Assembly (NCBI RefSeq): GCF_000013565.1
Contig: NC_007802.1
Location: 3,844,001 to 3,908,000, forward strand
DNA from: Jannaschia sp. CCS1
GTDB taxonomy: Bacteria; Pseudomonadota; Alphaproteobacteria; Rhodobacterales; Rhodobacteraceae
Length of the DNA stretch: 64,000 nt
Direction: 5' to 3'
The position numbers and the translations under genes were made by a program. The notes beneath the pieces are model-generated. The model saw only the letters and a list, made by a program, of their open reading frames with translations. It was not told where the DNA came from and made no database searches. Of this stretch, positions 34,645 to 43,456 are shown piece by piece (position 1 is the first letter of the stretch; every line of letters starts with the position of its first letter).

Positions 34645-36219
34645 CTATTCTGATGCTCCAATAGCGCGGGCGAGGATTGCGTCGGCATCCGCCGTCTCGC
34701 CCGCCCAGGCCACATATCCGTCGGGTCGGACCAGTATCATGGGGACGAGGTAGTCCTTGCGCTCGTCTTCAAAACTGTCTGTCACGGCCTTAAGCGGGAT
34801 GCCTCGTTTCGCTGCGGCCCGAGGGAATGCGCCCCCGCCCCCTGCCCCGAAATCAAACAGTGTGAAACCGGCCCCAAGCGCCTGATACGTGGTGCGCCCA
34901 TCGGATAGCGCACGCGGCGCAAGGTGATGCCCGGCACGGGCCTCGAACCGATGGTCGCCCTTGGCACTTGGCGTGCCTTCGCCTCCGATGATCGAAGAGC
35001 CGTCGTAATTCGGCTCAAACGCGAAGACCTCACTCGCGCCCTCATTGCGGGCATTCCAGACCTGGGAAAAATCTGCATCGTCCGGGCTGTGGTTGGCCAG
35101 AAACGCGCGGTCTTCTTCGATGAAGCGGCGAATGAAATCGCGGTCGGTGGAGGCGAAAACCGGTCGGCGCTCCGCCCCATAGCTGTTCAGCAAGCCGTCA
35201 CCCGCCCATCCCTGCACCTCCGCGGCCAGCTTCCAGCCCAGATTGCGCGCATCCTCGAACCCGGTATTGATGCCGTAGCCCCCGTAGGGCGGATGCGAAT
35301 GACACGCGTCACCTGCGATCAACACACGATCCGCGCGGTAGCTGTCGGCCAGCGCGAACCGCAGGTCCCAGAAGCCCACATAGGTCACGTCCAGATCAAA
35401 GGCCTGACCCACGGCGTCGTGCAGCAGGGCGGGGAAATCGGTGTTCTCACGGGTCGTCTCATGCGGGACCGGCGCATGGAAGAACCACTCCGTCTGTCCG
35501 TCGACGCGACCCAGAAACCGCCAGTAGCCCTCCAGTTCCGGGGCCATCGCGTTGTAGAACGACCGTGCCTCGTAACGTGCACCCAGAAGGTCGTGCAACT
35601 GGGGCGATTTGAACACCAGAAGAACCATTTTGCGATCATGATCCGACAGCGTCTGGGTGATCCCGCTAGCCTCGCGCACTGCAGACCGGCTGCCGTCGCA
35701 ACCCACGACGAAGCGGGCGCGGATCGTGTCCGTGTCAGGCCCCTTATGGGCCTTGATCCGCAGGGTCACGCCGTCAGCGTCTTGCTCCATCCCGTCGAAG
35801 GACCAACCATAGCGGGTGTCGATAGCCTCCAACTCAGCCGCCCGCTCGCGCAAAACCGCTTCGGTGCAATATTGCGGCATCCGGTCGACTTTCTGGCCAT
35901 AGAACGGCTGCACCCCTTCACGCGGCAGAAACTCGTAAGAATGATCGCTGAGGAGCGTGCCGAAGGTCACAAGCCCTCCGTTCGCCACACCGCGCGGGAC
36001 GATGCGGGCCGCGCGCATGTCCGGCTCACATCCCCAGGCGTCGATATGCTCCAGCGTGCGCTGGGTCATGTTCTGGCCCTTGGGCACCTTCTGGGGCTGC
36101 GCATATCGTTCAATCACCGCGACACGCACGCCCCGCTGCGCAAGATCAATCGCAAGGCCCATCCCAACAGGCCCCCCGCCGACGATGGCGACATCGTGGG
36201 TTATGTCCATGGCCGTCAT
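34645..36219 (-). CDS. FAD-dependent monooxygenase (MhpA-like)
   Basis: This 524-aa flavin hydroxylase has GGGPVG near the N terminus, VGCDGSRSAVREASGI (DG motif) and LIAGDACHSHPPYGGYGINTG (GD motif). The GD motif carries Cys-His in place of the more common Ala-His. A shortened C-terminal domain follows. The start overlaps the ALDH stop (36216-36219). It is the last gene of the TAXI-IclR-ALDH operon and converges with the OsmC gene after only 6 bases. It is diverged from the hydroxylase at 8143, so the substrate probably differs. Confidence 0.86.
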   Translation of the reverse strand: MTAMDITHDVAIVGGGPVGMGLAIDLAQRGVRVAVIERYAQPQKVPKGQNMTQRTLEHIDAWGCEPDMRAARIVPRGVANGGLVTFGTLLSDHSYEFLPREGVQPFYGQKVDRMPQYCTEAVLRERAAELEAIDTRYGWSFDGMEQDADGVTLRIKAHKGPDTDTIRARFVVGCDGSRSAVREASGITQTLSDHDRKMVLLVFKSPQLHDLLGARYEARSFYNAMAPELEGYWRFLGRVDGQTEWFFHAPVPHETTRENTDFPALLHDAVGQAFDLDVTYVGFWDLRFALADSYRADRVLIAGDACHSHPPYGGYGINTGFEDARNLGWKLAAEVQGWAGDGLLNSYGAERRPVFASTDRDFIRRFIEEDRAFLANHSPDDADFSQVWNARNEGASEVFAFEPNYDGSSIIGGEGTPSAKGDHRFEARAGHHLAPRALSDGRTTYQALGAGFTLFDFGAGGGGAFPRAAAKRGIPLKAVTDSFEDERKDYLVPMILVRPDGYVAWAGETADADAILARAIGASE

Positions 36220-37655
36220 CCTCCCACCTCGCCAGGTTCAAAATAGACATGCTTGGTTTCCAGAAAATCTGCCAAGCCTTCGGGACCGTGGAGCCGCCCG
36301 AGGCCGGATTGCCCGTAGCCGCCGGTTTCGGCTTCCGCGAACAGACGCAGGTGCGCATTGACCCAGACCGTGCCCGCACGCACGGCGCGGCTGACCCGGA
36401 GCGCCCGGGACACGTCGGTGGTGAAGACCGAGGCCGCCAGGCCGTAGACCGTGGCATTGGCTTTCATCACCGCCTCCGCCTCATCTCCAAACGTCTCAAA
36501 CGTCGCGATGGGGCCGAAGAGTTCCTCCTGCACCAGGTCGGAGGAGACATCGTCGATCTGAAACAATGTCGGCGTCAGGAATGCACCTTGCTCCAAGGCC
36601 TGGCCCCGCAGGATCATGCGGCCGTCTTCTTCCGCCCGATTGATCAGCCCCAACAAGCGGCTGCGGTTGTCCAAATCAATGATCGCGCCGCATTGATTTG
36701 CGGGATCGTCACCGGGGCCGACCCGGATCGCGGCAACAGCCGCTTTAATGCGCGCCTCAAAATCCGCTGCGATGCTCTCATGCACCAGAATACGCGCCAC
36801 GGCGACGCACATCTGGCCTGCGATGGGCAGGATGCCGTGGGTGATCTCGCGCACCGCCCGGTCCAGATCGGCGTCGGGGAAGACGATGGCGGGCGCCTTA
36901 CCCCCAAGCTCCAGCCCCACCCGTTTCAGCGTCTTGGACGCGCCTTCCTGGATCAGCTTTCCCGTCCGGCTCGACCCGGTGAACGAAATCACGTCGATAT
37001 CCCGGCTGGCCACCATGGCCTGGCCCACAGCAATCCCGTCTTCATTGATGGAGTTGACGACCCCGGCGGGCAGCGATGGGCAGGATGTAAGGCAGTCCAT
37101 GATCCGGGCATGGACCAGCGGCGTTTGCGCGGCGGGCTTGATCACCGTCGTGCAGCCGGCCGCCAATGCGGGCGCGAGGGAGCGGATCAGCAACGTCACC
37201 GGCGCGTTCCATGGCACGATGATGCCCGCAACCCCTGCCGCCTCCCGCGCAAAAAGGGATAGCTTGCCGGGTGCAACCTCCTGCATGGTGCCCCGAATGT
37301 CGCGTGCAAGGCCTGCATAGTAACGGCTTTCCGATACGCCCGCCATGGTTTCGCCCATGGCCTCGGCCCGGATTTTCCCGTTTTCCGCAACGACAAGGTC
37401 CGCGATGTCGTCTTTCGCGGCGTCCAGTGCATCCGCGATTTCCATCAGAGCCTGCGCGCGCAACCGGGGGGAGGCGGCCCACTCACTCTCCTCGAACGCG
37501 GCCTTTGCGACCGCAGCCGCCTCGTCAGCCAGATCCGCATTACCCGGGATGTAGTGGCCGATGACCTGGCCGTCGGCGGGATTGACGCTGCCAAGGGGGT
37601 CGACTCCGTCATCCCGCCAATGTCCGCCAATGAAGTGCCGTGCCGTTTTGGTCAT
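36216..37655 (-). CDS. Aldehyde dehydrogenase
   Basis: This 479-aa ALDH has Glu249 (LELGGK) and Cys283 (AGQMC) in place, and VPWNAP for the cofactor. ATG 37655 is chosen: it is 10 bases after the IclR stop and starts directly with the TARHFIGG segment that opens most ALDHs. The longer frame upstream is antisense to nothing real and reads as noise. It is fourth in the operon beginning at 41309. The aldehyde substrate is unknown. Confidence 0.9.
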   Translation of the reverse strand: MTKTARHFIGGHWRDDGVDPLGSVNPADGQVIGHYIPGNADLADEAAAVAKAAFEESEWAASPRLRAQALMEIADALDAAKDDIADLVVAENGKIRAEAMGETMAGVSESRYYAGLARDIRGTMQEVAPGKLSLFAREAAGVAGIIVPWNAPVTLLIRSLAPALAAGCTTVIKPAAQTPLVHARIMDCLTSCPSLPAGVVNSINEDGIAVGQAMVASRDIDVISFTGSSRTGKLIQEGASKTLKRVGLELGGKAPAIVFPDADLDRAVREITHGILPIAGQMCVAVARILVHESIAADFEARIKAAVAAIRVGPGDDPANQCGAIIDLDNRSRLLGLINRAEEDGRMILRGQALEQGAFLTPTLFQIDDVSSDLVQEELFGPIATFETFGDEAEAVMKANATVYGLAASVFTTDVSRALRVSRAVRAGTVWVNAHLRLFAEAETGGYGQSGLGRLHGPEGLADFLETKHVYFEPGEVGG

Positions 37656-37665
37656 TGGACGCCTC

Positions 37666-38409
37666 TCATGCCTGTTCCATCTGGTTCGCTTCAGCCCGTA
37701 TCGCGGTTTCCGAAATTTCAGCCGCTTTGGTTCGGACAGCATCTTCCAATATTGATTGAGTCAGCTCGGCGTATTGCGCCGCCCCCATACTGACGCAAAG
37801 CGATCCCAACGGATGGCCCCCCGCGTCCAGGATCGGGGCTGCCGTTCCGACAATGCCGTCCGTGACCTCGCCATGGGCCACGGCGACGCCCTCGCGCCGC
37901 ACGTCCCGCAATCGGGCGCGGACATCCTCCGCATCCGCATGTCCGGCCAGGATCACGTCTTGTCGCCGTTTCGGCAGATGGGCCAGGATCACCTTTGCCG
38001 CCGCCCCGGTGGTCAGGGGCATGGGGCGGCCACGGGGGTAAGACGTCCGCGCGCTTTTGTCCTGGCTGGCGGACGCCACACACAGCATCTTTGTGCCGTA
38101 CCACTGCACCACAAAGGCAGTGCCCGGAAAGCGTTCAGCCAGCGCATCGAGATGGGATTGAGACCGCGCGACAAGTGGGTCCGAGGCGCGCACCAGAAAA
38201 TCAAGCTCCACCACGCGCGGCCCAAGACCGAAGCGCCCGCCGGGAAGGGGTGCCAGGAACCCCGTTTCCTTGAGCAGTTTCAGGTAGCGGTAGAGTGTGG
38301 GGCGAGAATACCCCAATGCGTCCATCATCTCCGCAGGCGACCAGGCAAGACGCGTTTCGGTAAACAGGTCCAGAATAGATAACAAACGCTCTCCGCTGCC
38401 CGCACTCAT
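37666..38409 (-). CDS. IclR-family transcriptional regulator
   Basis: This 247-aa protein has an N-terminal helix-turn-helix (5-66, with PAEMMDALGYSRPTLYRYLKLL) and the IclR effector domain (75-240, with TGAAAKVILAHLP and AAPILDAGGHPLGSLCVSM). ATG 38409 overlaps the stop of the TRAP permease gene. The frame upstream of it is antisense-like and was discarded. The gene sits inside the operon it probably controls; its operator may be the TCTCA-N5-TGGGA site upstream of the TAXI receptor. Confidence 0.9.
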   Translation of the reverse strand: MSAGSGERLLSILDLFTETRLAWSPAEMMDALGYSRPTLYRYLKLLKETGFLAPLPGGRFGLGPRVVELDFLVRASDPLVARSQSHLDALAERFPGTAFVVQWYGTKMLCVASASQDKSARTSYPRGRPMPLTTGAAAKVILAHLPKRRQDVILAGHADAEDVRARLRDVRREGVAVAHGEVTDGIVGTAAPILDAGGHPLGSLCVSMGAAQYAELTQSILEDAVRTKAAEISETAIRAEANQMEQA

Positions 38410-40331
38410 ACCCGGACCTCCGCTTGGCGGTTGCGCAGGATATCCACCGCCATGAATGCCACGCCCAAAGCGATCCCGCCGATGTCGGTCAACAGCGCAC
38501 CGTCGAACGCGGCCGCCGGTATCAATGCGGCCAGCCCCGCCATCGCAAAACCCACGCGCATCATCGGCTTGAGCGGGCCGGAGAAATATCCGGCCAAGGC
38601 ACAGGACACGAGCCAGACACCGAGTGTCGCGGTCACAATGGCCAGCGCGATATCTCCGACCTCTCCGATCATCAGCAAGGTGGGGGAGGCCACGAACAGG
38701 ACCGGGATCACATAGGCCGACCAGCCAAACCGCATCGCGGCCCATCCCGTTGCCATGGCGGGCGCTTTGGCGATTGAGGCGGCGGCAAAAGCGGCCAATG
38801 CGATGGGGGGTGTGATCATCGACATCATCCCGAAGTAGAGCACGTAGAGATGCGCGCCAATGGGTGAGATGCCGACCTCGATCAACGCAGGCGCGACAAG
38901 GGCGGCCAAAAGCACGTAGACCCCGAGCGTCGGCAGGCCCATGCCAAGCACGATGCACACCAGCGCCGAGAGGAACAGCAGCAAAGGCGCGCTGCCGCCG
39001 CCGATCTGGACCAGCGCATAGGTCAGGTTGAAGGACAGGCCGGTGACGTTCAGAACCCCGATCACGATGCCCGCTGCCGCCGAGATCAGGATGATCTCCA
39101 CCACCGCAAGGCCACATCGGGAAAGGGCTCCGACGAGCGCTGTGAGGGCTGGCCGCGCGCCTCGGTAGCCAATAGCCAGAGATGTCAGGACCAGCACGCC
39201 CGCCGCCCAAAGTGCGGCGCGTTCAGGTTGGTAGCGTTGCCAGAACAGCAGGTAGATCAGGACTGCGAATGCCAGCAGGAAATGCAGACCGCGCAACACC
39301 GTCTTGCGATCAGGGATCTGATCGGCGGGTACGGCGCGGATGCCCAGCTTCGCGGCCTCCATGTCGGCCTGGATGAACAGGGCCACGTAGTAGAGCAGCG
39401 CCGGGACCAGCGCCGCCAGCACAATTTCGGAATAGGGGACGGCCAGAAACTCCGCCATCAGGAAGGCCGCCGCCCCCATGACCGGCGGCATCAGTTGCCC
39501 ACCGGTCGAGGCCACCGCCTCGATCGCTGCGGCCTTGTGGCCGGGATAGCCATCTCGTTTGATCATCGGGATCGTCACCACACCTGTGCCGACGACGTTG
39601 GCCACCGCGGAGCCCGAGATGGAGCCGAATAGACCCGAGGCCAGCACGGCGATCTTCATCGACCCGCCCCGGAACCGGCCCATCCCAAGCATCGCGGCAT
39701 CGGTAAAGAAGGTGGATCCGCCGGTGATCGCCAGAAGCGTGCCGAAGAAGATGAAGGCCACCACGACTGTCGCCGCGACAGAGATCGGCAGGCCAAGCAT
39801 GCCATTGGCATCAAGCGCCATGTAACCCGCCAGCAACTGCCAGCTTTGGGCGCGTCCCTGCAGGCGTCCCGGCAGCGCGTCGCCGAACAGCGCGTAGAGC
39901 AGGAAGACGAGGATAATCACCACCAGCGCCCAACCGGTCGCCCGGCGCAGCGCCTCAAGCGTCAGGATCAGGATGACGAGGCCGGGCCCCCAAATCTCCG
40001 CCGGGCGCGAGAAGATCAGCAGGACAAGGCGCGAGTAGTGCCAGGCGACATAGCCAATAGCGACAAACGCGGCGATAGCGAGAGCGACGTCAAGATAAGG
40101 CACCGCCTCCCGTTCCACGCCGCGCCGCGCAGGCAGCGACAGGAACGCCAGCGGCAGGGCCAGCGCAAGGATCGCAGCGAAGAACTGTTGCGGATAAAGG
40201 TTCAGACCGACGGCGCGTTGCAGCGAAAGCGCCCAGGCCATCGCCAACAGCGTGAGTAGCGCAGCCAACCCCTGCGCCACGGGTCGCCAGAGGTGGGGGG
40301 GCATGCCAAAGCCTCCCCCGCTCGATATCAT
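38406..40331 (-). CDS. TRAP transporter fused permease (TAXI system, DctQM fusion)
   Basis: This 641-aa protein combines an N-terminal DctQ-like four-helix part (about 15-150) with a DctM-like part. Signature segments are SGSAVANVVGTGVVTIPMIKR, ASTGGQLMPPVMGAAAFLMAEF and GMGLPTLGVYVLLAALVAPAL. This is the usual permease for TAXI receptors. I prefer ATG 40331 (AGGTGA eight bases upstream); a GTG at 40343 is possible. It lies between the receptor gene and the overlapping iclR. Substrates of TAXI systems are mostly undefined (glutamate in one case). Confidence 0.92.
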   Translation of the reverse strand: MISSGGGFGMPPHLWRPVAQGLAALLTLLAMAWALSLQRAVGLNLYPQQFFAAILALALPLAFLSLPARRGVEREAVPYLDVALAIAAFVAIGYVAWHYSRLVLLIFSRPAEIWGPGLVILILTLEALRRATGWALVVIILVFLLYALFGDALPGRLQGRAQSWQLLAGYMALDANGMLGLPISVAATVVVAFIFFGTLLAITGGSTFFTDAAMLGMGRFRGGSMKIAVLASGLFGSISGSAVANVVGTGVVTIPMIKRDGYPGHKAAAIEAVASTGGQLMPPVMGAAAFLMAEFLAVPYSEIVLAALVPALLYYVALFIQADMEAAKLGIRAVPADQIPDRKTVLRGLHFLLAFAVLIYLLFWQRYQPERAALWAAGVLVLTSLAIGYRGARPALTALVGALSRCGLAVVEIILISAAAGIVIGVLNVTGLSFNLTYALVQIGGGSAPLLLFLSALVCIVLGMGLPTLGVYVLLAALVAPALIEVGISPIGAHLYVLYFGMMSMITPPIALAAFAAASIAKAPAMATGWAAMRFGWSAYVIPVLFVASPTLLMIGEVGDIALAIVTATLGVWLVSCALAGYFSGPLKPMMRVGFAMAGLAALIPAAAFDGALLTDIGGIALGVAFMAVDILRNRQAEVRV

Positions 40332-40358
40332 CTGAGATGTCACCTGTCCGGCCCGGAC

Positions 40359-41309
40359 TTATTCGATGCCTATCTCGTCATAGAACTGGATCGCACCGGG
40401 GTGGAACGCGGCCACGCCCGCATCGGCGCGCATATGTTCAGGCCGGAAGGCGCGCATGGGCGGAAAGGTCTCCCCCATCACGCTCGCATTGTCGTGGAGC
40501 GCCTGGGTAAAGGCGTAAACGACCTCATCAGGAACGCCTGCATGGGTGAAAATCACTTGTGGAAAGGCGATGAACGTGCCGTCTTCGGCGATCCCCGGCA
40601 TGGAGCCCGCGGCCATTTCCATGAAGAACGCGGTTGGCCAATGGTTCTGCGCGGCGGCCAGCGCCTCATCGCTGGGGTCCGCGACCGGCAATGCCCGCAA
40701 GCCACCCACCGCCGCGTCAGCCTCACGCACCTTGCCCGCACCGTGAGCAAAATAGAACGCAACGGTATCGCCCGCCATGAATGCGTCGCCGCCCGCCACC
40801 ACGGAGGTAACATTGATCGGGTCGATATCGTCGCGGGTCATGCCCGCAGTCGCATAATAGGCCGACAGCTGCGGCAGAATCGTGTTCTGCGCAGTATAGC
40901 CATCGGTCACGGGTTGTCCGGCAAGACCTGCCAGATCTGTGATGTCACTGTCGGCGCGCACAAAGATCGCGGTGACCAGCGGTTGCAACATCGCGACGAT
41001 GCGCAGGTCGGGGTTTTCGACGCCGTTCCACCATTCGGCCCCGGTCAAGGCGTAGTTGACCTCCTGCAAATTCGCGACGCCAAACTCGATCCCGCCAGCG
41101 TTCACGAACGGGATGTATTGGTTCGGGCTGGTTGCGGGCTGGATCGTGGAATTTACGCCGCCCGCATTCGCGGCATTTGCCACGGCGGTGCCGATGTTAT
41201 GAAACAACGATCCCGGATTAGACGTCGCCACCCCGACTGTCTGTGCGGCAACGGGTGCGGCCAATGCGACAAAGGCGGCAACTAGCGCACCTGCAAATGG
41301 TTTCGTCAT
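40359..41309 (-). CDS. TAXI-family TRAP substrate-binding protein
   Basis: This 316-aa periplasmic receptor has a signal peptide of about 22 residues (cut after PVAA). The TAXI-type opening VGVATSNPGSLFHNIGTAVA follows; the family's usual GS.Y/T motif reads GSLFHN here. GGGAGG lies 9 bases before the ATG. It is the first gene of the receptor-permease-iclR-ALDH-monooxygenase operon. The ligand is unknown. Confidence 0.9.
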   Translation of the reverse strand: MTKPFAGALVAAFVALAAPVAAQTVGVATSNPGSLFHNIGTAVANAANAGGVNSTIQPATSPNQYIPFVNAGGIEFGVANLQEVNYALTGAEWWNGVENPDLRIVAMLQPLVTAIFVRADSDITDLAGLAGQPVTDGYTAQNTILPQLSAYYATAGMTRDDIDPINVTSVVAGGDAFMAGDTVAFYFAHGAGKVREADAAVGGLRALPVADPSDEALAAAQNHWPTAFFMEMAAGSMPGIAEDGTFIAFPQVIFTHAGVPDEVVYAFTQALHDNASVMGETFPPMRAFRPEHMRADAGVAAFHPGAIQFYDEIGIE

Positions 41310-41384
41310 GATCCTGATCCTCCCTGAAACAATCCATGTCTGCCGAACGTCATGCCAAGTTCGCGCACGTTCGTACTAAAAAAA

Positions 41385-41399
41385 TCCCATATTGTGAGA
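41385..41399. promoter_or_regulatory. Candidate IclR operator upstream of TAXI operon
   Basis: On the minus strand this reads TCTCA-caata-TGGGA, an imperfect 5-5-5 palindrome inside an AT-rich island (41375-41412) about 80 bases upstream of the receptor start. IclR regulators often bind palindromes with TCTCA/TGAGA-type arms. The link to the iclR gene at 37666 is inferred. Confidence 0.4.
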
Positions 41400-41469
41400 C
41401 TTTTTAATATCGCGTGCAGATGTCGATCTGGCAAGACACTTTGTAAAGGGTCACGCGGACGGGTGTTCG

Positions 41470-42089
41470 ACCTGCCGGCTGGTGCAGGACAAAACGCGTG
41501 CGATGACTGAGGCGGCGGCTGACGGCGCGCGCGTCGTGCAGATCGCGCCGGATCCGCATTTCGCCCGGTTGCCGGTCGGGACCAGCGCCATTGCCGCCGA
41601 CCCAACGCTTGCCAACCGTGGGCTTGCCATCCATGGGCTTGAGACCGTCTTCAGCCTGCCAAAACACCGCTGGAAAACCGGTTGCGCAAGTTAACGGGAC
41701 CTCGACAAAACGACCGGCAAGACCTCGCGCCCAAGCAAGGGAAAGCGCCGCGATCAACCCGATAGCCGTTCTATAGCACACAATTGACCGGCCAGGATCG
41801 TCTTGTGCTGGCATGCGTCGGCAACGGGTCGTATATCTTCGCCAACCCCGTGACCGGTCATCAGATCGCAGAGACGCTGACGTTGCCGATCCTAACCATC
41901 GTGAGGAGCACTGCCATGCGGAATGCCGTCCGCCGGTCCACCCTCGACAGCGACCCCGATGCGATGCTGATGACCACGCTCGATCCCTCGCCTGATTTCG
42001 CGCAGGCCGCCTGCACGCGGCATGTGATCTGTCCGAAACGACGCCAGACGCTTCCAGACACCCGGATGGCGGTATCGGATGCCCGTTGA
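41470..42089 (+). pseudogene. Decayed ThDP-dependent (acetolactate synthase-like) enzyme gene
   Basis: Two open stretches on the plus strand resemble separated parts of one ThDP enzyme of about 550 aa. The piece at 41482-41694 carries GARVVQIAPDPHFARLPV, like the central domain (nucleotide/FAD-like fold). The piece at 41784-42089 carries LACVGNGSYIFANPVTGHQ and NAVRRSTL, then TTLDPSPDFAQ, like the C-terminal ThDP domain. A stop (41692) and about 90 unreadable bases separate them, and most of the enzyme is missing. The ThDP/Mg motif is damaged: GDG reads GNG, and the downstream Asn pair reads Arg-Ser. About 620 of roughly 1650 expected bases remain. The end overlaps the start of the TauE-like gene. 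Confidence 0.7.
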
Positions 42090-42837
42090 TCCCTTGGCGC
42101 TTGCCCTAGCCGTCGCAGGCATCTTGATCGGTGGATTGATGAAGGGCGCAACCGGAGCGGGCGCGCCAGTTGTGGCCGTGCCGATGTTGGCCGTCGCGTT
42201 CGATGTGCCCACGGCGGTCGCCATTTTCACCATCCCCAACCTGCTGTCGAATGGCTGGCAGTCGTGGCAATATCGCGCCCATCAGGTGCCTGCGGGGTTC
42301 ACCCGTGCCTTTGCGATGGCTGGCGTGGCTGGTGCAGGTATCGGCACGTTTGTGCTGGTTTCCGTGCCCTCGGCCCTTCTCGAAGGGGTCGCGGCGTTGG
42401 TCATCTGCGCATATATCGCGTTTCGCTTTGCACGACCGGGGTGGCAACTGAACCTGTCAGCGGCACAACGGATCGTCTGGCCCATCGGCACAGCGGCCGG
42501 CGTTTTGCAGGGGGCCATCGGTGTGTCCGCCCCGATCTCGGTCACGTTTCTTAGCGCGATGCGGCTGGACCGCTTGCAATTCGTCGCAACGATCGCGATC
42601 TTCTTTCTCTCCATGTCGCTCATCCAGATCCCCATGATGGCCGCATTCGGTTTGCTGACACCGCATGTGGCGCTGTTGGGATTGGGGGCTTTCGTGCTGG
42701 TCGTGGCTGCAATGCCCGTCGGCGGATTGTTGGGCCGCAGGTTGCCTCCCTGGGCCTTTGACTGGCTGGTCCTCGGTCTTCTCGCTGTGGTGGCGATCCG
42801 GCTGGCCTCGTCGGCGGTGACACATGCGTCCGGGTAG
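42079..42837 (+). CDS. TauE/SafE-family membrane protein (anion exporter)
   Basis: This 252-aa membrane protein has about eight helices. The repeated family motif is in both halves: GGLMKGATGAGAPVVAVPM (18-36) and GVLQGAIGVSAPISVTFL. Relatives export sulfite, sulfoacetate or other small organic anions. Its ATG overlaps the last codons of the decayed ThDP enzyme, so both were once in one operon. The 100 bases after it (42838-42937) hold only a weak GGTAG-CTACC hairpin. Confidence 0.87.
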   Translation: MPVDPLALALAVAGILIGGLMKGATGAGAPVVAVPMLAVAFDVPTAVAIFTIPNLLSNGWQSWQYRAHQVPAGFTRAFAMAGVAGAGIGTFVLVSVPSALLEGVAALVICAYIAFRFARPGWQLNLSAAQRIVWPIGTAAGVLQGAIGVSAPISVTFLSAMRLDRLQFVATIAIFFLSMSLIQIPMMAAFGLLTPHVALLGLGAFVLVVAAMPVGGLLGRRLPPWAFDWLVLGLLAVVAIRLASSAVTHASG

Positions 42838-42937
42838 GTGGGAACTACCTGTTTAGGGCCAAGAACGCAGCCTGGTCCGTCCAAGATAACCCGCGAAACT
42901 GCGCCGCAGGGAGGCCCTCAACTTGCGTCCTCCTCGG

Positions 42938-43456
42938 TTAGCCGTCTGCGTTGCTCCGTACAAAATCCACCTGCATCAGGTCCCGTCCGAACACGCGGCA
43001 ATCGGATCTCTGTGCCTGAACAAACCCGGACTTGAGGTAGAGCGCACAGGCGGCGTCGTGCACCGTAAATGTCGAGACAAGGATTGTCTGAAACCAGAGA
43101 GGGGTCGCCGCTTGAAGGCATTGCGCCATCAAGGCCGCCCCCAGCCCGCGCCCTTGAAGATCGCTGCGGACGAAGAACAGCCGGATCCGTCCGGTTCCGC
43201 GGCGCTCCGGTGTCAGAAACAGAGATCCAGCAACCTCATTATTGTCTATCAGGACCCACCCAATCCCCGTCGTCGATTGAATCGCAAGACCGATCTGATC
43301 CAGCGCCCCCGACATGGCGCGCGAGAATGAGGCATCAAAGCCGTGCTCATCCTCGTAGTACCTTTTGTTCAATCGTTCGACGGCATCTCTGTCATGCAGG
43401 GTGTAGGGTCTGATCTGCCCGAGAAGCAGGGTGGCCGAGCGGTTCAAGCCGGTCAT
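42938..43456 (-). CDS. GNAT-family N-acetyltransferase
   Basis: This 172-aa protein has the acetyl-CoA pyrophosphate loop RSDLQGRGLGAALM (motif A) after the strand GRIRLFFV, then a CALYLKSGFV motif B. The start overlaps the murR stop (ATGA), so it is translated with the regulator. Its placement in a murein-recycling locus suggests an amino-sugar or peptide amine as acceptor, but it could equally modify a protein. No close functional assignment is possible. Confidence 0.82.
   Translation of the reverse strand: MTGLNRSATLLLGQIRPYTLHDRDAVERLNKRYYEDEHGFDASFSRAMSGALDQIGLAIQSTTGIGWVLIDNNEVAGSLFLTPERRGTGRIRLFFVRSDLQGRGLGAALMAQCLQAATPLWFQTILVSTFTVHDAACALYLKSGFVQAQRSDCRVFGRDLMQVDFVRSNADG

Noticed and set aside
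41404-41814. A 136-codon open frame on the minus strand in the gap before the TauE-like gene
   Set aside because: No recognisable features. The plus strand of the same region carries the ThDP enzyme remnant, which explains the open frames better.
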